A DNA stretch of 64,000 nucleotides from Billgrantia endophytica (GCF_002879615.1 NZ_PNRF01000044.1:74219-138218), one strand, 5' to 3'. Positions 28,156 to 37,792 are shown, numbered from the stretch's first letter. Numbers and translations: made by a program. Notes: generated from the letters alone by a model not told the origin.

Positions 28156-29901
28156 ATGTTGCGAATCCTCCATTCGCTGCCCCGCACGCATAAGTTATTG
28201 CTGCTACCCGTTGCCACCATGGTCACCGTGCTGGGCGCACACAAGATTGTCACCCTCGTAGAGAACACCCAGCGTCAAGGGCAGACACCCGACACCGTCC
28301 TGTTCCCCCTGACGCCCCAGGCCCAACCCGGCCTCCCCTCGTTGAACAGTGAACGCTACTCGGTAGCCGATGCCATCGAAATCGCCACCCAGGCCATCGA
28401 CGCCACTCGCGACCACATCCCCCTTTCACAGCTGAAACCCACCGAGATCATCGATCTCGACGGTACAGGGCTGGCCGGCATCGCGAACGCAGCCGCCTCT
28501 CCCGAATCTCTCGCCTCCCCCCCGACACCGGGGCCCGAGGCGCTCATGTCTGACGAGCGACAGGCCAGCAGCGTTGACCTGGTCGCCACCCTGGACTCCG
28601 GGGCACTGCACATGGCCCTCGTGATCGGCACCCTGGCCAGCGGCATGCTGGATGATACCCATACCGATGACGAAGCCCTGGCCGCCGGCGCCACCTCCTA
28701 TGACGATATTCCCGATGAAGACTGGGCCTTCTTCGACGACGGCCCCATCGTCTTCGACCATGAAGTGGCGGCCACCGAGCCTTTCGTCCCCGAGTGGCGC
28801 ACCTACACCGTCCAACAGGGCGATACCTTCGCGGTGCTGGCACAGAATGAGTTGGGCCTCGGTTATAGCGAGGCTATCCGGCTTCTGGAAAGCTTGCCGG
28901 ACCAGAGGCTGTTGACGCATTGGCGAGTCGGCAACACGTTCGAGTACCAGTTGGATGAACAGGATCGGCTGGCGGCCATGCGGGTCATGAAGAATGCCCG
29001 TGAAGGCTTCCTGCTGGAACGCGACGACGATGATTTCGACGTCGCCACCATCGAACGTGCCGGCGAAGCCACGCAGCGCCTGTTCGCTGGCACCGTCAGC
29101 GGCAGTTTCGCCCGTTCGGCCCAGGCAACCGGCCTGTCCAGTACCGAGGTGGCCCAGGTATCACGGCTGCTCGAGCGGAAGCTCGACTTCCGCCGCGATA
29201 CCCGCCGGGGCGACGAGTTCCAGGTGCTCATCGAATCCGACATCATCGACGGGGCCAGCTTCGACTCCCGCGTGCTGGCCGTCCAGTATGCAGGGGCACG
29301 CATGGACCTGACGGTGGTGCGCAACAGTGCCGACAACAACTTCTACACGCCGGATGGCCAGAGCCTGGACCCAGCCTTCAGCCGCTACCCCTTCGAGGGC
29401 AGCTACCGCATGAGTTCGAGCTTCAACCCCCGCCGCACCCATCCGGTGACCGGCCGGGTCAGCCCTCATCGCGGTACTGACTGGGCCATGCCGATCGGCA
29501 CCCCGGTCCAGGCACCGGCGGATGGCCGTATCGAGAAGGTGGGTAATCACCCGGTGGCCGGTCGCTACGTGGTGGTGCGCCACGATAACGGCTATCGCAC
29601 CCGTTATCTCCATCTGTCACGCGCACTGGTCAATCGCGGCGACCGGGTCGAGATGGGCGAGCGCATCGCACTGTCCGGCAACACCGGCCGCAGCACGGGC
29701 CCGCACCTGCATTACGAGGTCATCGTCAACAATACCGCTGTCGATGCCATGCAGGTCGAGCTGCCGGAGAACAAGAGCCTGAATGGCGAGAAGCTCATGG
29801 CCTTCCAGCAGGAAGCCGAACCGCTACTGGCCGCCCTGCGCAATGGCGAAGCCGGGCCCGCGGTAGCCCGGGCGTCCGAGCACGACTCGGAAGACGACTG
29901 A
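28156..29901 (+). CDS. M23 murein DD-endopeptidase (MepM-like) with LysM/OapA-type region
   Basis: This protein of 581 residues has an N-terminal hydrophobic anchor (KLLLLPVATMVTVLGAHKI), a long acidic linker, a LysM/OapA-like segment at about residues 213-265 (RTYTVQQGDTFAVLAQNELGLGYSEAIRLLES), and a C-terminal M23 domain. Zinc and catalytic residues are in HRGTDWAMPIGTPV (about 437) and GPHLHYEVIVN (about 515). MepM enzymes cut cross-links to let peptidoglycan grow. It is about 120 residues longer than the E. coli protein, mostly in the linker. Confidence 0.93.
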   Translation: MLRILHSLPRTHKLLLLPVATMVTVLGAHKIVTLVENTQRQGQTPDTVLFPLTPQAQPGLPSLNSERYSVADAIEIATQAIDATRDHIPLSQLKPTEIIDLDGTGLAGIANAAASPESLASPPTPGPEALMSDERQASSVDLVATLDSGALHMALVIGTLASGMLDDTHTDDEALAAGATSYDDIPDEDWAFFDDGPIVFDHEVAATEPFVPEWRTYTVQQGDTFAVLAQNELGLGYSEAIRLLESLPDQRLLTHWRVGNTFEYQLDEQDRLAAMRVMKNAREGFLLERDDDDFDVATIERAGEATQRLFAGTVSGSFARSAQATGLSSTEVAQVSRLLERKLDFRRDTRRGDEFQVLIESDIIDGASFDSRVLAVQYAGARMDLTVVRNSADNNFYTPDGQSLDPAFSRYPFEGSYRMSSSFNPRRTHPVTGRVSPHRGTDWAMPIGTPVQAPADGRIEKVGNHPVAGRYVVVRHDNGYRTRYLHLSRALVNRGDRVEMGERIALSGNTGRSTGPHLHYEVIVNNTAVDAMQVELPENKSLNGEKLMAFQQEAEPLLAALRNGEAGPAVARASEHDSEDD

Positions 29902-29922
29902 CGCCACACCGCACGGTCATCA

Positions 29923-29981
29923 CCGACGCCCCGCCAACCAGCGAGCCGACGCCGCGCTGGTTGGCGGGGCGTCGGCTCGCT
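29923..29981 (+). terminator. Strong hairpin after the M23 peptidase gene, with an alternative pairing
   Basis: Perfect 21-bp arms at 29923-29943 and 29955-29975 enclose an 11-nt loop. The loop region (29940-29953) can instead pair over 14 bp with 29968-29981, so the two pairings exclude each other. No T-run follows. It may be a terminator of limited strength, an mRNA stabiliser, or a switch before the ABC transporter gene. Confidence 0.6.
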
Positions 29982-30055
29982 CCGGAAGCAAAACCGTCTG
30001 CTGAAGCGGTCGCCTGACCCCGATGACCCTCGGCATTCCCCCGGAGGTTCCCCGC

Positions 30056-31918
30056 GTGTCTTCGCCCCACCTACGCAAGACCATTCCCTCCCCGCCCCCG
30101 GAGGACAACAACCGCCTGAGTGTCTTCTTCGGCGTCTTCCGCTACAGCCGCCGTGCGCTGGCGCTCGTCTGGCAAACCTCGCGACCGCTCACCCTGGGCC
30201 TGGCCGTGTGCACCCTGATTGCCGGCATCTTGCCGGCAGTGGCCGCCTGGATCGGACAGCTGATCGTCGATGCCGTCGTGGCGGCCATGGCACACCATCG
30301 CGATACCGGCAGCGTCGAGTGGTGGCCAGTGTTGCGCTACGTACTGGCGGAAGCCGGCGTCATTGCCGCCATTGCCATGGCCCAGCGTGGCCTGTCGGCC
30401 CAGCAGTCGCTCCTGCGCGCTCTGCTCGGCCAGAAGGTCAACGTGATGATCCTCGAGAAGGCCGGTACCCTGTCGCTTGCCCAGTTCGAAGACTCGGAAT
30501 TCTATGACAAGCTGACCCGCGCCCGTCGCGAGGCCTCCATCCGCCCCCTGGGCCTGGTCAACAAGACCTTTTCCCTGCTTCAGAACGCCATTTCACTGAT
30601 CAGCTTCGGCGTGCTACTGGTGCAGTTCTCGCCATGGGCGATCCTGATACTGGTTATCGGCGCCCTGCCGGTGTTCGTCTCCGAGGCAAAGTTCTCCGGC
30701 GATGCCTTTCGGCTGTTCCGCTGGCGCTCGCCCCAGACCCGCATGCAGGTGTACCTGGAGACGGTGCTGGCCCGGGAGGACAGCATCAAGGAGGTCAAGC
30801 TGTTCGGTCTGGAGCCGCTGCTGCTCGATCGCTACCGCAAGATCTTCAATACCCTCTATGGCGAGGATCGCCGCCTGACGATCCGCCGCGAGACCTGGGG
30901 CTTCCTGCTCGGCCTGCTGGGTACGCTCGCCTTCTATGGCGCCTATGCCTGGGTGGTAGTGGAAACCGTGACCGGCCAACTCACCCTGGGCGAGATGACC
31001 ATGTACCTGATGGTCTTCAAGCAGGGCCAGGCGGCGCTCTCGGCGAGCCTGACCTCGATCAGCGGCATGTACGAGGACAATCTCTACCTGTCGAATCTTT
31101 ACGAATACCTGGAGCAGCCGGTGGCCGCCGAGCGAGGCACACTCACCCAGGGGGCCAAGCCCGGCGATGGCATCCGCTTCGAGAACGTCGGCTTCACCTA
31201 CCCCGGTGCCACGATGCCAGTGCTGTCGACTATCTCGCTGCATATCAAACCCGGCGGAAGCCTGGCACTGGTTGGCGCCAACGGCTCGGGCAAGACCACC
31301 TTGATCAAGCTCCTTACCCGGCTGTACGAGCCCAGTGAAGGACGCATCCTGCTAGACGGCAGTGACCTGCGGGACTGGGACATCCAGACCCTGCGTCGAC
31401 GCATCGGGGTGATCTTCCAGGACTTCGTGCGCTATCAGATGAAAGTGGGCGAGAACCTGGGCGCCGGCGACGTGGCCGCCTTCGAGGACGAGGGGCGCTG
31501 GCAGGAAGCCGCTCGGCGCGGCCTCGCCGAGACGTTCATTGCCGACATGCCCGGCGGCTATCACACCCAGTTGGGCCGCTGGTTCAAGGATGGCCAGGAG
31601 CTGTCGGGCGGCCAGTGGCAGAAGATCGCCCTGTCGAGAGCCTACATGCGCGAGAGTGCCGACATCCTGGTGCTCGACGAACCCACCGCGGCCATGGATG
31701 CCGCCGCCGAGGCCGCGGTCTTCGCCAACTTCCGGGAACACGGCGGGGACAAGATGACCATTCTGATCTCGCACCGCTTCTCCACCGTTCGCTCCGCCGA
31801 CCTGATCCTGGTCATCGATGGCGGAGAAATCCTCGAGCAGGGCGACCACACGAGCCTGATGGCCACCAACGGCCGCTATGCACGGCTGTTCAGGTTGCAG
31901 GCCAAGGGCTATGAGTAA
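30056..31918 (+). CDS. ABC exporter-type protein (fused membrane and ATPase domains)
   Basis: This half-transporter of about 620 residues has six membrane helices followed by an ATP-binding domain. Walker A is GANGSGKTT (about residue 408), the signature is LSGGQWQKIALSRAYMRES (~520), and Walker B is ILVLDEPTAAMD (~545). The GTG at 30056 has GGAGG 8 nt upstream; an ATG at 30023 in the same frame is the alternative. It probably works as a homodimer. The substrate is unknown; the family includes peptide, lipid and drug exporters. Confidence 0.85.
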   Translation: MSSPHLRKTIPSPPPEDNNRLSVFFGVFRYSRRALALVWQTSRPLTLGLAVCTLIAGILPAVAAWIGQLIVDAVVAAMAHHRDTGSVEWWPVLRYVLAEAGVIAAIAMAQRGLSAQQSLLRALLGQKVNVMILEKAGTLSLAQFEDSEFYDKLTRARREASIRPLGLVNKTFSLLQNAISLISFGVLLVQFSPWAILILVIGALPVFVSEAKFSGDAFRLFRWRSPQTRMQVYLETVLAREDSIKEVKLFGLEPLLLDRYRKIFNTLYGEDRRLTIRRETWGFLLGLLGTLAFYGAYAWVVVETVTGQLTLGEMTMYLMVFKQGQAALSASLTSISGMYEDNLYLSNLYEYLEQPVAAERGTLTQGAKPGDGIRFENVGFTYPGATMPVLSTISLHIKPGGSLALVGANGSGKTTLIKLLTRLYEPSEGRILLDGSDLRDWDIQTLRRRIGVIFQDFVRYQMKVGENLGAGDVAAFEDEGRWQEAARRGLAETFIADMPGGYHTQLGRWFKDGQELSGGQWQKIALSRAYMRESADILVLDEPTAAMDAAAEAAVFANFREHGGDKMTILISHRFSTVRSADLILVIDGGEILEQGDHTSLMATNGRYARLFRLQAKGYE

Positions 31919-31996
31919 GCCTTCTTGCACAGGATCGGGCCTTCCGGGAGCAGGCCTTCGCATGGCTCAATGGCCGGTTTGGAAAAGCGTTCCCGC

Positions 31997-33619
31997 CTAC
32001 AGCGTCAACGGCCGATCCAATGCCTGCAGCAGGGCCTCGTCGCGCCCATAGATATCGGGCCGGAAGGCCAGCTCGCCATCGTCTGCCGGATGCACGGTCC
32101 AGTAGTGGAGGATGACCGGAACGCGCTCTGCCAAGGGGACATTGCGGGTCTGGCCATTGGCGATCTGCGCCTGAACGTCGTGACCACTATCGGTATCGTC
32201 GAACAGCAGTTGGGCGAACTCCAGCACATCCTGCACCCGGATACAGCCTGAACTGAAGGCCCGCTGCTCCCGGGCGAAGAGGCCCTGGGCCGGGGTATCG
32301 TGCAGATAGACCATATGGTCATTGGGAAACCGGATCACTACCTGCCCCAACGCGTTATGCGGCCCCGGGCTCTGGCGCAGTACCACATTGCCCGGCCGTG
32401 ACCAGTCGACTTCCCATGGGTTCAGCGGCACACCCGACGGGCTGAGTACCTGGATCCGCTCCCGCCACAGGTAGCCCAGGTCCTGGCGCACACGGGGCAG
32501 AACGTCCTCGCGCAGGATCGTGGGCGGAATCGTCCAGGTCGGGTTGACGGTCATGTGGGTGATGTCGGAGCGAAGCGACGGCGTACGCCGGTAGGGCTGG
32601 CCCACCACGATGCGTGAACGCCAGATTTCACCATTGGGACGGAAATAACTGAGTTGGTAGCCGGCGATGTCCACCAGCACGAAGGATTCCGGCAGCCCAT
32701 GCAGCAGCCAGCGGGCACGCTCCATGTTCAAGCGTATCTGATCGATGCGGTCGCCTACCGGTACGTTCAAGGCGGCCAGGGTCTGGGCGCCGACGATACC
32801 GTCCACCTCCAGCAGATGACGCCGCTGAAAGCGACGCACGGCAGCGTCTAGCCTCTCGTCGTAGCGCCGAGGGTCCGGCCCGTCCAACGCGGCTCCCGGG
32901 AAAGCCTCGATGGCGGTGGCCATGACCTCCAGCTCACCCATGATGGCCAGGCGTTCACGCAGCAGCAAGACATCGTCATCGAGATCGCCCGGTCGCAGCG
33001 CCCGTTCCCGTGGAGGCAGGCTTGCCCAACCGCCCAGGCGCTCGATGGTCCGATACCGGGCCAGGCCGGAGCGAAGTCGTTCATAGGGCGTATAGCCAGG
33101 GCGCGCTTCGGCGAAGGCCTGTTCGAAGCGCTGTGCCTCCACCGCCCGGGAGATCGCTGTCGGATCCAGCTCGGCGGCCTCGGCCGGGATCTCCCACCCG
33201 GTATCGATACTGTGTGGATCCACCTTCCCACGCTTCAGGTGTGCCAGAACCGTCAGCAATACCTGACTGGTGTGCAGGTCGAAACGGGCCTGTTGCTCGC
33301 TATCGTCCTCGGCATAGGCTTGGCGATGCCCTATCACCAGATCATCGGGCCGGTAGTCCTCCGGCCTGAGGCCGTCCGCATCCAAGGTGTGTAGCGCCGC
33401 GGCAAAGGCTGCAACGGCCTGCCCGTCCCGCCAGGCCGGTCGATGCTCGCGCTCCCGGTACAAGGCCCGTACCGTCTCCGTTTCGTCGTCGACCAGCCGG
33501 GCAATCTCCGCTGTCACTGCTTCAACGCTTGCCTCTCTGTCGGCCGGCTCACCCTGGGCAAGGCCCGACAACCCCAACAGCACGGCCAGTACGCCACCAA
33601 GTGCAACAAAACACCGCAT
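31997..33619 (-). CDS. L,D-transpeptidase of YcbB/LdtD type
   Basis: This secreted protein of 540 residues begins with a signal peptide (MRCFVALGGVLAVLLGLSGLAQG). It has a long helical region, a peptidoglycan-binding domain at about residues 265-310 (RRFQRRHLLEVDGIVGAQTLAALN), and the YkuD catalytic domain. The catalytic region reads YLHDTPAQGLFAREQRAFSSGCIRVQD, with the nucleophilic Cys near residue 460. It forms 3-3 cross-links in peptidoglycan, making cells partly independent of penicillin-sensitive enzymes. Confidence 0.92.
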   Translation of the reverse strand: MRCFVALGGVLAVLLGLSGLAQGEPADREASVEAVTAEIARLVDDETETVRALYREREHRPAWRDGQAVAAFAAALHTLDADGLRPEDYRPDDLVIGHRQAYAEDDSEQQARFDLHTSQVLLTVLAHLKRGKVDPHSIDTGWEIPAEAAELDPTAISRAVEAQRFEQAFAEARPGYTPYERLRSGLARYRTIERLGGWASLPPRERALRPGDLDDDVLLLRERLAIMGELEVMATAIEAFPGAALDGPDPRRYDERLDAAVRRFQRRHLLEVDGIVGAQTLAALNVPVGDRIDQIRLNMERARWLLHGLPESFVLVDIAGYQLSYFRPNGEIWRSRIVVGQPYRRTPSLRSDITHMTVNPTWTIPPTILREDVLPRVRQDLGYLWRERIQVLSPSGVPLNPWEVDWSRPGNVVLRQSPGPHNALGQVVIRFPNDHMVYLHDTPAQGLFAREQRAFSSGCIRVQDVLEFAQLLFDDTDSGHDVQAQIANGQTRNVPLAERVPVILHYWTVHPADDGELAFRPDIYGRDEALLQALDRPLTL

Positions 33620-33782
33620 GCTTGCCTCCTGCTTCGTTGATGACTCAAGTAGCCTTCCTGGCGTCTGGCTTCATAATAGAACCTGCACAGGGCTACAGGC
33701 TCCGTTTCGTGTGTCCATCCGGGCCAAGCCATCAATGGCCTTGCACACCATGACCTGACCAACCGACCATCACAGGTTTCCC

Positions 33783-34502
33783 ATGATCAGATCGCCACTG
33801 TCCACCCGATTTTCCTTCGCCGTGCTTATCGGCGGCCTGCTGATCGCCACGCCCCCAACCCAGGCCGGGGACTTTCTGGCCCAGGCACGACTCTCCGACG
33901 CCAGCCTGGAGCAGACCTTGACCCGACTCGCCCCCCAGGCCACCCCCCATGTGCTGCAGCTGGCCGCCAACGCCCTGACCTGTGCCGAGCCGCACGCCGA
34001 ACGGCTGGCGGTGATCGACTATTCACTGCCTTCCACCCAGCCGCGCCTGTGGATCTTCGATCTGGCAGAGAAGCGGCTGCTATTCGAGGAGCTGGTCTCC
34101 CACGGCCAGGGCTCCGGTGACGCCGAAGCGACGATTTTCTCCAATACGCCGGAAAGCCATCAGTCGAGCCTCGGCCTGTTCCGCACCATGAACAGCTACT
34201 ACGGACGCAACGGTTATTCGTTACGGCTGGAAGGTCTCGAGGCCGGCGTCAATGACCTGGCCTACCAGCGCGCCATTGTCATTCATGGGGCCGACTACGT
34301 CAGCGAAGCCTTCATCGAGCGGACCGGCCGCCTGGGTCGCAGCCATGGCTGCCCGGCGGTACGTCAGGAGGTGACCTACTCCCTGATCGATAGCATCAAG
34401 GAGGAGCAGTATCTCTTCGCCTACTACCCGGACCCCGAATGGCTGGAAGCCTCCGCCTTCCTGGCCTGCCAGGGTGATGGGCGCCAGTTGACCATGAATT
34501 AG
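33783..34502 (+). CDS. Secreted YkuD_2-type L,D-transpeptidase-fold protein
   Basis: This protein of 239 residues has a signal peptide (SPLSTRFSFAVLIGGLLIATPPTQAG). The body resembles the murein L,D-transpeptidase catalytic family PF13645: DYSLPSTQPRLWIFDLAEKRLLFEELVSHGQGSG, then VIHGADYVSEAFIERTGRLGRSHGCPAVRQEV. His and Cys of the active site (HGADYV and SHGCPAV) are present. It is divergent from the YcbB-type gene, so two peptidoglycan transpeptidase-fold genes share one intergenic region of about 160 bp. Confidence 0.87.
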   Translation: MIRSPLSTRFSFAVLIGGLLIATPPTQAGDFLAQARLSDASLEQTLTRLAPQATPHVLQLAANALTCAEPHAERLAVIDYSLPSTQPRLWIFDLAEKRLLFEELVSHGQGSGDAEATIFSNTPESHQSSLGLFRTMNSYYGRNGYSLRLEGLEAGVNDLAYQRAIVIHGADYVSEAFIERTGRLGRSHGCPAVRQEVTYSLIDSIKEEQYLFAYYPDPEWLEASAFLACQGDGRQLTMN

Positions 34503-34552
34503 CCTTGCCCTGTTGCCGCGTATTTTCCTGTCTGCCACGACAAAGCGTCGGC

Positions 34553-34569
34553 TGCGCCAACAAGGAGCA
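34553..34569 (+). promoter_or_regulatory. Candidate NtrC site upstream of narK
   Basis: TGCGCCAACAAGGAGCA differs from the NtrC consensus TGCACC-N5-GGTGCA at one base in each half. It lies about 120 bp upstream of the sigma-54-like promoter, a normal enhancer distance. Confidence 0.5.
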
Positions 34570-34689
34570 AGCTTTCTCCGGCGATGCACCATCGTCACCC
34601 ATCCAGGCTCACGCAGCAGGCGGAGCCTACCCTGGCCCCTTCTTTCCGATCGAAACCAATTGATTGACGAAAAAGAAAAACTACCATAA

Positions 34690-34705
34690 TGGCATGTTGC
34701 TTGCT
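34690..34705 (+). promoter_or_regulatory. Sigma-54 promoter of narK-nasR
   Basis: TGGCATGTTGCTTGCT fits the -24/-12 consensus TGGCAYG-N4-TTGCW at every defined position. Transcription would start near 34716, giving a leader of about 125 nt before narK. This implies activation by an enhancer protein, most likely NtrC under nitrogen limitation. Confidence 0.75.
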
Positions 34706-34782
34706 TGAAAAAGTCAACTGCTGGTAGGCGTGGACCAGGCTCCCCAGGCCAAGTGATGGGAGTACGAGTGCGTCGAACCTGA

Positions 34783-34798
34783 CCTTCAACGACGAAGG
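34783..34798 (+). promoter_or_regulatory. Single ANTAR-like hexaloop hairpin in the narK leader
   Basis: A 5-bp stem CCUUC/GAAGG encloses the hexaloop AACGAC (A at position 1, G at position 4), identical to the loop of hairpin P1 in the nrt leader. No intrinsic terminator overlaps it, and I found no clear partner hairpin, so a role is uncertain. Confidence 0.3.
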
Positions 34799-34841
34799 AC
34801 ACGTTCCCGGATTCGCTACTATCCCATGCGAGGCTTGACCC

Positions 34842-36194
34842 ATGGACATACGCGGCAAGGCCAACAGGATTCGCCTGTTGAGCCTCGATACTCCTCAGAT
34901 GCGAGCCTTTCACTTCTCCTGGTTCGCCTTTCACATCTGCTTCTTCGGCTGGTTCGGTATTGCACCGCTGATGGCCGTGGTCCGCGAAGACCTATCTCTC
35001 AGCCAGACCCAGATCGGCAATACCATCATCGCCTCAGTGGCCATCACCATCATCGTTCGCCTCTTGATAGGCGTGTTGTGTGATCGCATCGGACCACGCA
35101 AGACCTATACCGGCCTGCTGCTGCTCGGCTCGATCCCGGTGATGAGCATCGGGCTGGTCAATAGCTTCGAAGGTTTCCTGCTGGCACGCCTGGCAATCGG
35201 CGCGATCGGCGCCTCCTTCGTGATTACCCAGTATCACACCACCATGATGTTCGCGCCCAACGTAGTCGGCACGGCAAACGCCACCAGCGCCGGCTGGGGC
35301 AACCTTGGCGGTGGCACCACGCAGATACTGATGCCGCTGATCTTCTCCGGCCTTCTGATGCTGGGGGTCAGCGAAACGCTCGGCTGGCGACTGGCCATGG
35401 TGGTGCCGGGCGTCGTGATGTTCGCCACCGGTATCGGCTACGGGCTGTTCACCCAGGATGCTCCCAACGGCAACTTCAGTGAGTTGCGCGCCAGGGGGGA
35501 GCTGCCCCGGGCTGACGGTGACAGCGGTGCCGGCCAGACATTCCTGACTGCCGCCAGGGATATCCGCGTCTGGGCCCTCTTCGTGGTCTATGCCCTCTGC
35601 TTCGGGGTCGAACTGACCATCAACAATATCGCCGCCATCTACTTCTTCGATCATTTCGACCTGACACTCGCCACCGCGGGCATGATTGCCGGCCTGTTCG
35701 GGCTAATGAATGTCTTCGCCCGCACCATGGGCGGCATCTTCTCCGACCTGTTCGCCAGAAACGGCGGACTCAAGGGCCGGGTACGCTGGCTGTTCATCGC
35801 CCTGGTATGCGAAGGCATCGCCCTGGTCGCCTTCTCGCAGATGCATGTCCTCTCCTATGCCATTGGCATCATGCTGGTCTTCAGCCTCTTCGTGCAGATG
35901 GCCGAGGGTGCGACCTATGGCGTCGTGCCCTTCATCAACAAGAAGGCGTTGGGAGCCGTGGCCGGTATCGTCGGCGCAGGCGGCAATGTCGGTGCCGTGG
36001 CCGCCGCGTTCCTGTTCCGTTCAGAGGCCATTACGTACCAGCAAGGGCTCTTCTACCTCGGGCTGACTGTGCTTGCACTTGCCTCCTGCGCTCTTCTGGT
36101 GCGTTTTTCGGAGGAAACGGAAGCCGAAGAAGCCGCCGCCTATCAGGATGCCGTGGGTGAGGATAACGGTGCTGGTGCCCTGTCACTACGCTGA
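34842..36194 (+). CDS. narK: Nitrate/nitrite transporter of NarK (MFS) family
   Basis: This inner-membrane major-facilitator protein has 450 residues and about 12 helices. NarK-type features include FHICFFGWFGIAPLMAVVREDLSLSQTQIGN, the nitrate-binding-region Arg in IVRLLIGVLCDRIGPRKTY, GNLGGGTTQILMP (first nitrate signature) and GAGGNVGAVAAAFLF (second nitrate signature). It takes up nitrate for the assimilatory pathway and duplicates the job of the ABC system further on. Transcription probably starts at the sigma-54 promoter at 34690. The nasR-like gene follows 154 bp downstream. Confidence 0.93.
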   Translation: MDIRGKANRIRLLSLDTPQMRAFHFSWFAFHICFFGWFGIAPLMAVVREDLSLSQTQIGNTIIASVAITIIVRLLIGVLCDRIGPRKTYTGLLLLGSIPVMSIGLVNSFEGFLLARLAIGAIGASFVITQYHTTMMFAPNVVGTANATSAGWGNLGGGTTQILMPLIFSGLLMLGVSETLGWRLAMVVPGVVMFATGIGYGLFTQDAPNGNFSELRARGELPRADGDSGAGQTFLTAARDIRVWALFVVYALCFGVELTINNIAAIYFFDHFDLTLATAGMIAGLFGLMNVFARTMGGIFSDLFARNGGLKGRVRWLFIALVCEGIALVAFSQMHVLSYAIGIMLVFSLFVQMAEGATYGVVPFINKKALGAVAGIVGAGGNVGAVAAAFLFRSEAITYQQGLFYLGLTVLALASCALLVRFSEETEAEEAAAYQDAVGEDNGAGALSLR

Positions 36195-36348
36195 CTGGCT
36201 CACGGCCGGACGACGACCACCTGGACCATCACTGCGCCGCCTTCGGGCGGCACGATGCGTTGAAGCATGGCACTGAAATTGCTTCACCTGATAACGGCTG
36301 CAGCACACGCTCGCGGCGAGCCGCCCGGGTAACGACGAGGTCATCAGA

Positions 36349-37641
36349 ATGACACCTGCGGAACACCTGCTGTTGGCAGCCAAGCGCTGCGAAATAAACG
36401 CCCTGGAACATTTGGCCACGACCTGTGAGATCGTCGGGGATATCAGCCGCTTCATCCATGCACTGCAAAAGGAGCGGGGCGCCTCCAATGTCTATCTGAC
36501 ATCCAGGGGAGAGCGCTTCGAAACCCGGCGCCGGGAGCGCATTGCGGAGTGCCTGGACACCGAACGGATCATGCGTCAGCGCCTCGATATCCTGACCAGC
36601 GAGGGTGGTCGCCCAGTGGCCAGTGCGCGGCTGCTGGAACGTATCGCCCGAGTCTCGAATGCCCTGGACAGCCTCGACGGACTGCGCCGGGACATCGAAT
36701 GCCTGCGCATCAGTGCAGACGAATCGACGCTGACCTTCAACCGCTTGATCAGTGGTTTGCTGTCGGTCGTCTTCGATGCCGCCGATACGGCGGGGGACCC
36801 GGAGATCACCCGCGCCCTGGTCGCCATCTTCCATTTCATGCAGGGCAAGGAGCTGGCCGGTCAGGAGCGCGCCTGCGGCGCCATCGGATTCACGGCAGGT
36901 CATTTCGATGACACCCACCGTCAACTGCTGCTGCACCTGGTCGACGCCCAGCAGCGCTGTTTCGATACCTTCAATGAGTTCGCCACTGCACAAGCGCGCC
37001 AGAGCTGGGACGAGGGCCTGCCACCTCGCACCCAGGCGGGCATTCACCAGTTGCGGGACATGGCGTGCCGCGGTCTTCCAAGGTCCACCACGGGGCGAAG
37101 CCTTGGCGAAACCTGGTATGAGCTGACCACTCGCCGCATCGACGCCATGATGGCCGTGGAAGATACCCTGGCCGATGAGCTTTTCCAGATGTGCCGCTGC
37201 AAGATTTCCACCGCACGAGAACATTTGACCAACCGTGAGAGACTCCAGGCCTCCCTTGCGGCGGAAGACGAGACACCCTCCATGTGTCAGCAATTGGTCG
37301 AGCTGCTCGATGACCAGCCCTCTCGCACGCTCGGCAATCTGACAGCCACTGCCGTCGACTCCCCTCTCAATCGCTCGCTGATCGAGCTGATGCAGGCCCA
37401 AGCGGCACGGCTTCAAGGACTCAGCGACGAGCTCGAGCATACCCGCAAGGCATTGCGTGAGCGAAAACTCGTCGAACGCGCCAAGGGCTTGATCATGGAC
37501 AGCCAGCAAATGACCGAGGAGCAGGCCTATCGATTCCTGCGCAAGATGTCGATGGACCAGAGCAAGAGCATGACGGAGCTGGCAAACAGCATTCTCGACT
37601 TGTCCGATATTCTCAAGAAACGCGCCGGACAGGATATGTAG
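36349..37641 (+). CDS. nasR: Nitrate-sensing NIT-ANTAR antitermination regulator (NasR-like)
   Basis: This protein of 430 residues has an N-terminal NIT (nitrate- and nitrite-sensing) helical domain (about residues 35-285, with FIHALQKERGASNVYLTSRG at its start) and a C-terminal ANTAR RNA-binding domain (about 370-425, ERAKGLIMDSQQMTEEQAYRFLRKMSMDQSKSMTELANSIL). In Klebsiella NasR, nitrate binding lets ANTAR bind leader RNA and prevent termination in the nas operon. Here its nearest target is the nrt leader 160 bp downstream, which has the right structure. It is a second ANTAR regulator besides the NasT-like protein. Confidence 0.93.
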   Translation: MTPAEHLLLAAKRCEINALEHLATTCEIVGDISRFIHALQKERGASNVYLTSRGERFETRRRERIAECLDTERIMRQRLDILTSEGGRPVASARLLERIARVSNALDSLDGLRRDIECLRISADESTLTFNRLISGLLSVVFDAADTAGDPEITRALVAIFHFMQGKELAGQERACGAIGFTAGHFDDTHRQLLLHLVDAQQRCFDTFNEFATAQARQSWDEGLPPRTQAGIHQLRDMACRGLPRSTTGRSLGETWYELTTRRIDAMMAVEDTLADELFQMCRCKISTAREHLTNRERLQASLAAEDETPSMCQQLVELLDDQPSRTLGNLTATAVDSPLNRSLIELMQAQAARLQGLSDELEHTRKALRERKLVERAKGLIMDSQQMTEEQAYRFLRKMSMDQSKSMTELANSILDLSDILKKRAGQDM

Positions 37642-37776
37642 AGGGCACCGCTGGTGCAGACAGGTTCGGTTTCGCACCGTTAACGTCCATCAGGCCGCCA
37701 ATGCCATTTGATGCCCGTCATGATGAAAAAAACAACTTGTTGTTTATATTTATTTAAATAGTGATAGATGCATCCA

Positions 37777-37792
37777 TGGCACCCAAACTGCA
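37777..37792 (+). promoter_or_regulatory. Sigma-54-like promoter of nrtABD
   Basis: TGGCACCCAAACTGCA keeps the essential GG (-24) and GC (-12) with correct 10-bp spacing and differs from consensus at two other places. The start would be near 37803, just before leader hairpin P1. An AT-rich stretch (37729-37765), including the inverted repeat AAACAAC-TT-GTTGTTT, lies upstream and might be an IHF-type bend. A GCACC-GCT-GGTGC dyad at 37645-37657 is NtrC-like but two bases too short. Confidence 0.6.

Noticed and set aside
37645..37657. GCACCGCTGGTGC as an NtrC site for nrtA
   Set aside because: The dyad has a 3-bp spacer where NtrC sites have 5, so the half-sites would be out of register. It is kept only as a remark.
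36229..37677. A 482-codon frame antisense to the nasR-like gene
   Set aside because: The NIT-ANTAR protein on the plus strand has clear domains and a ribosome context; the antisense frame has none.
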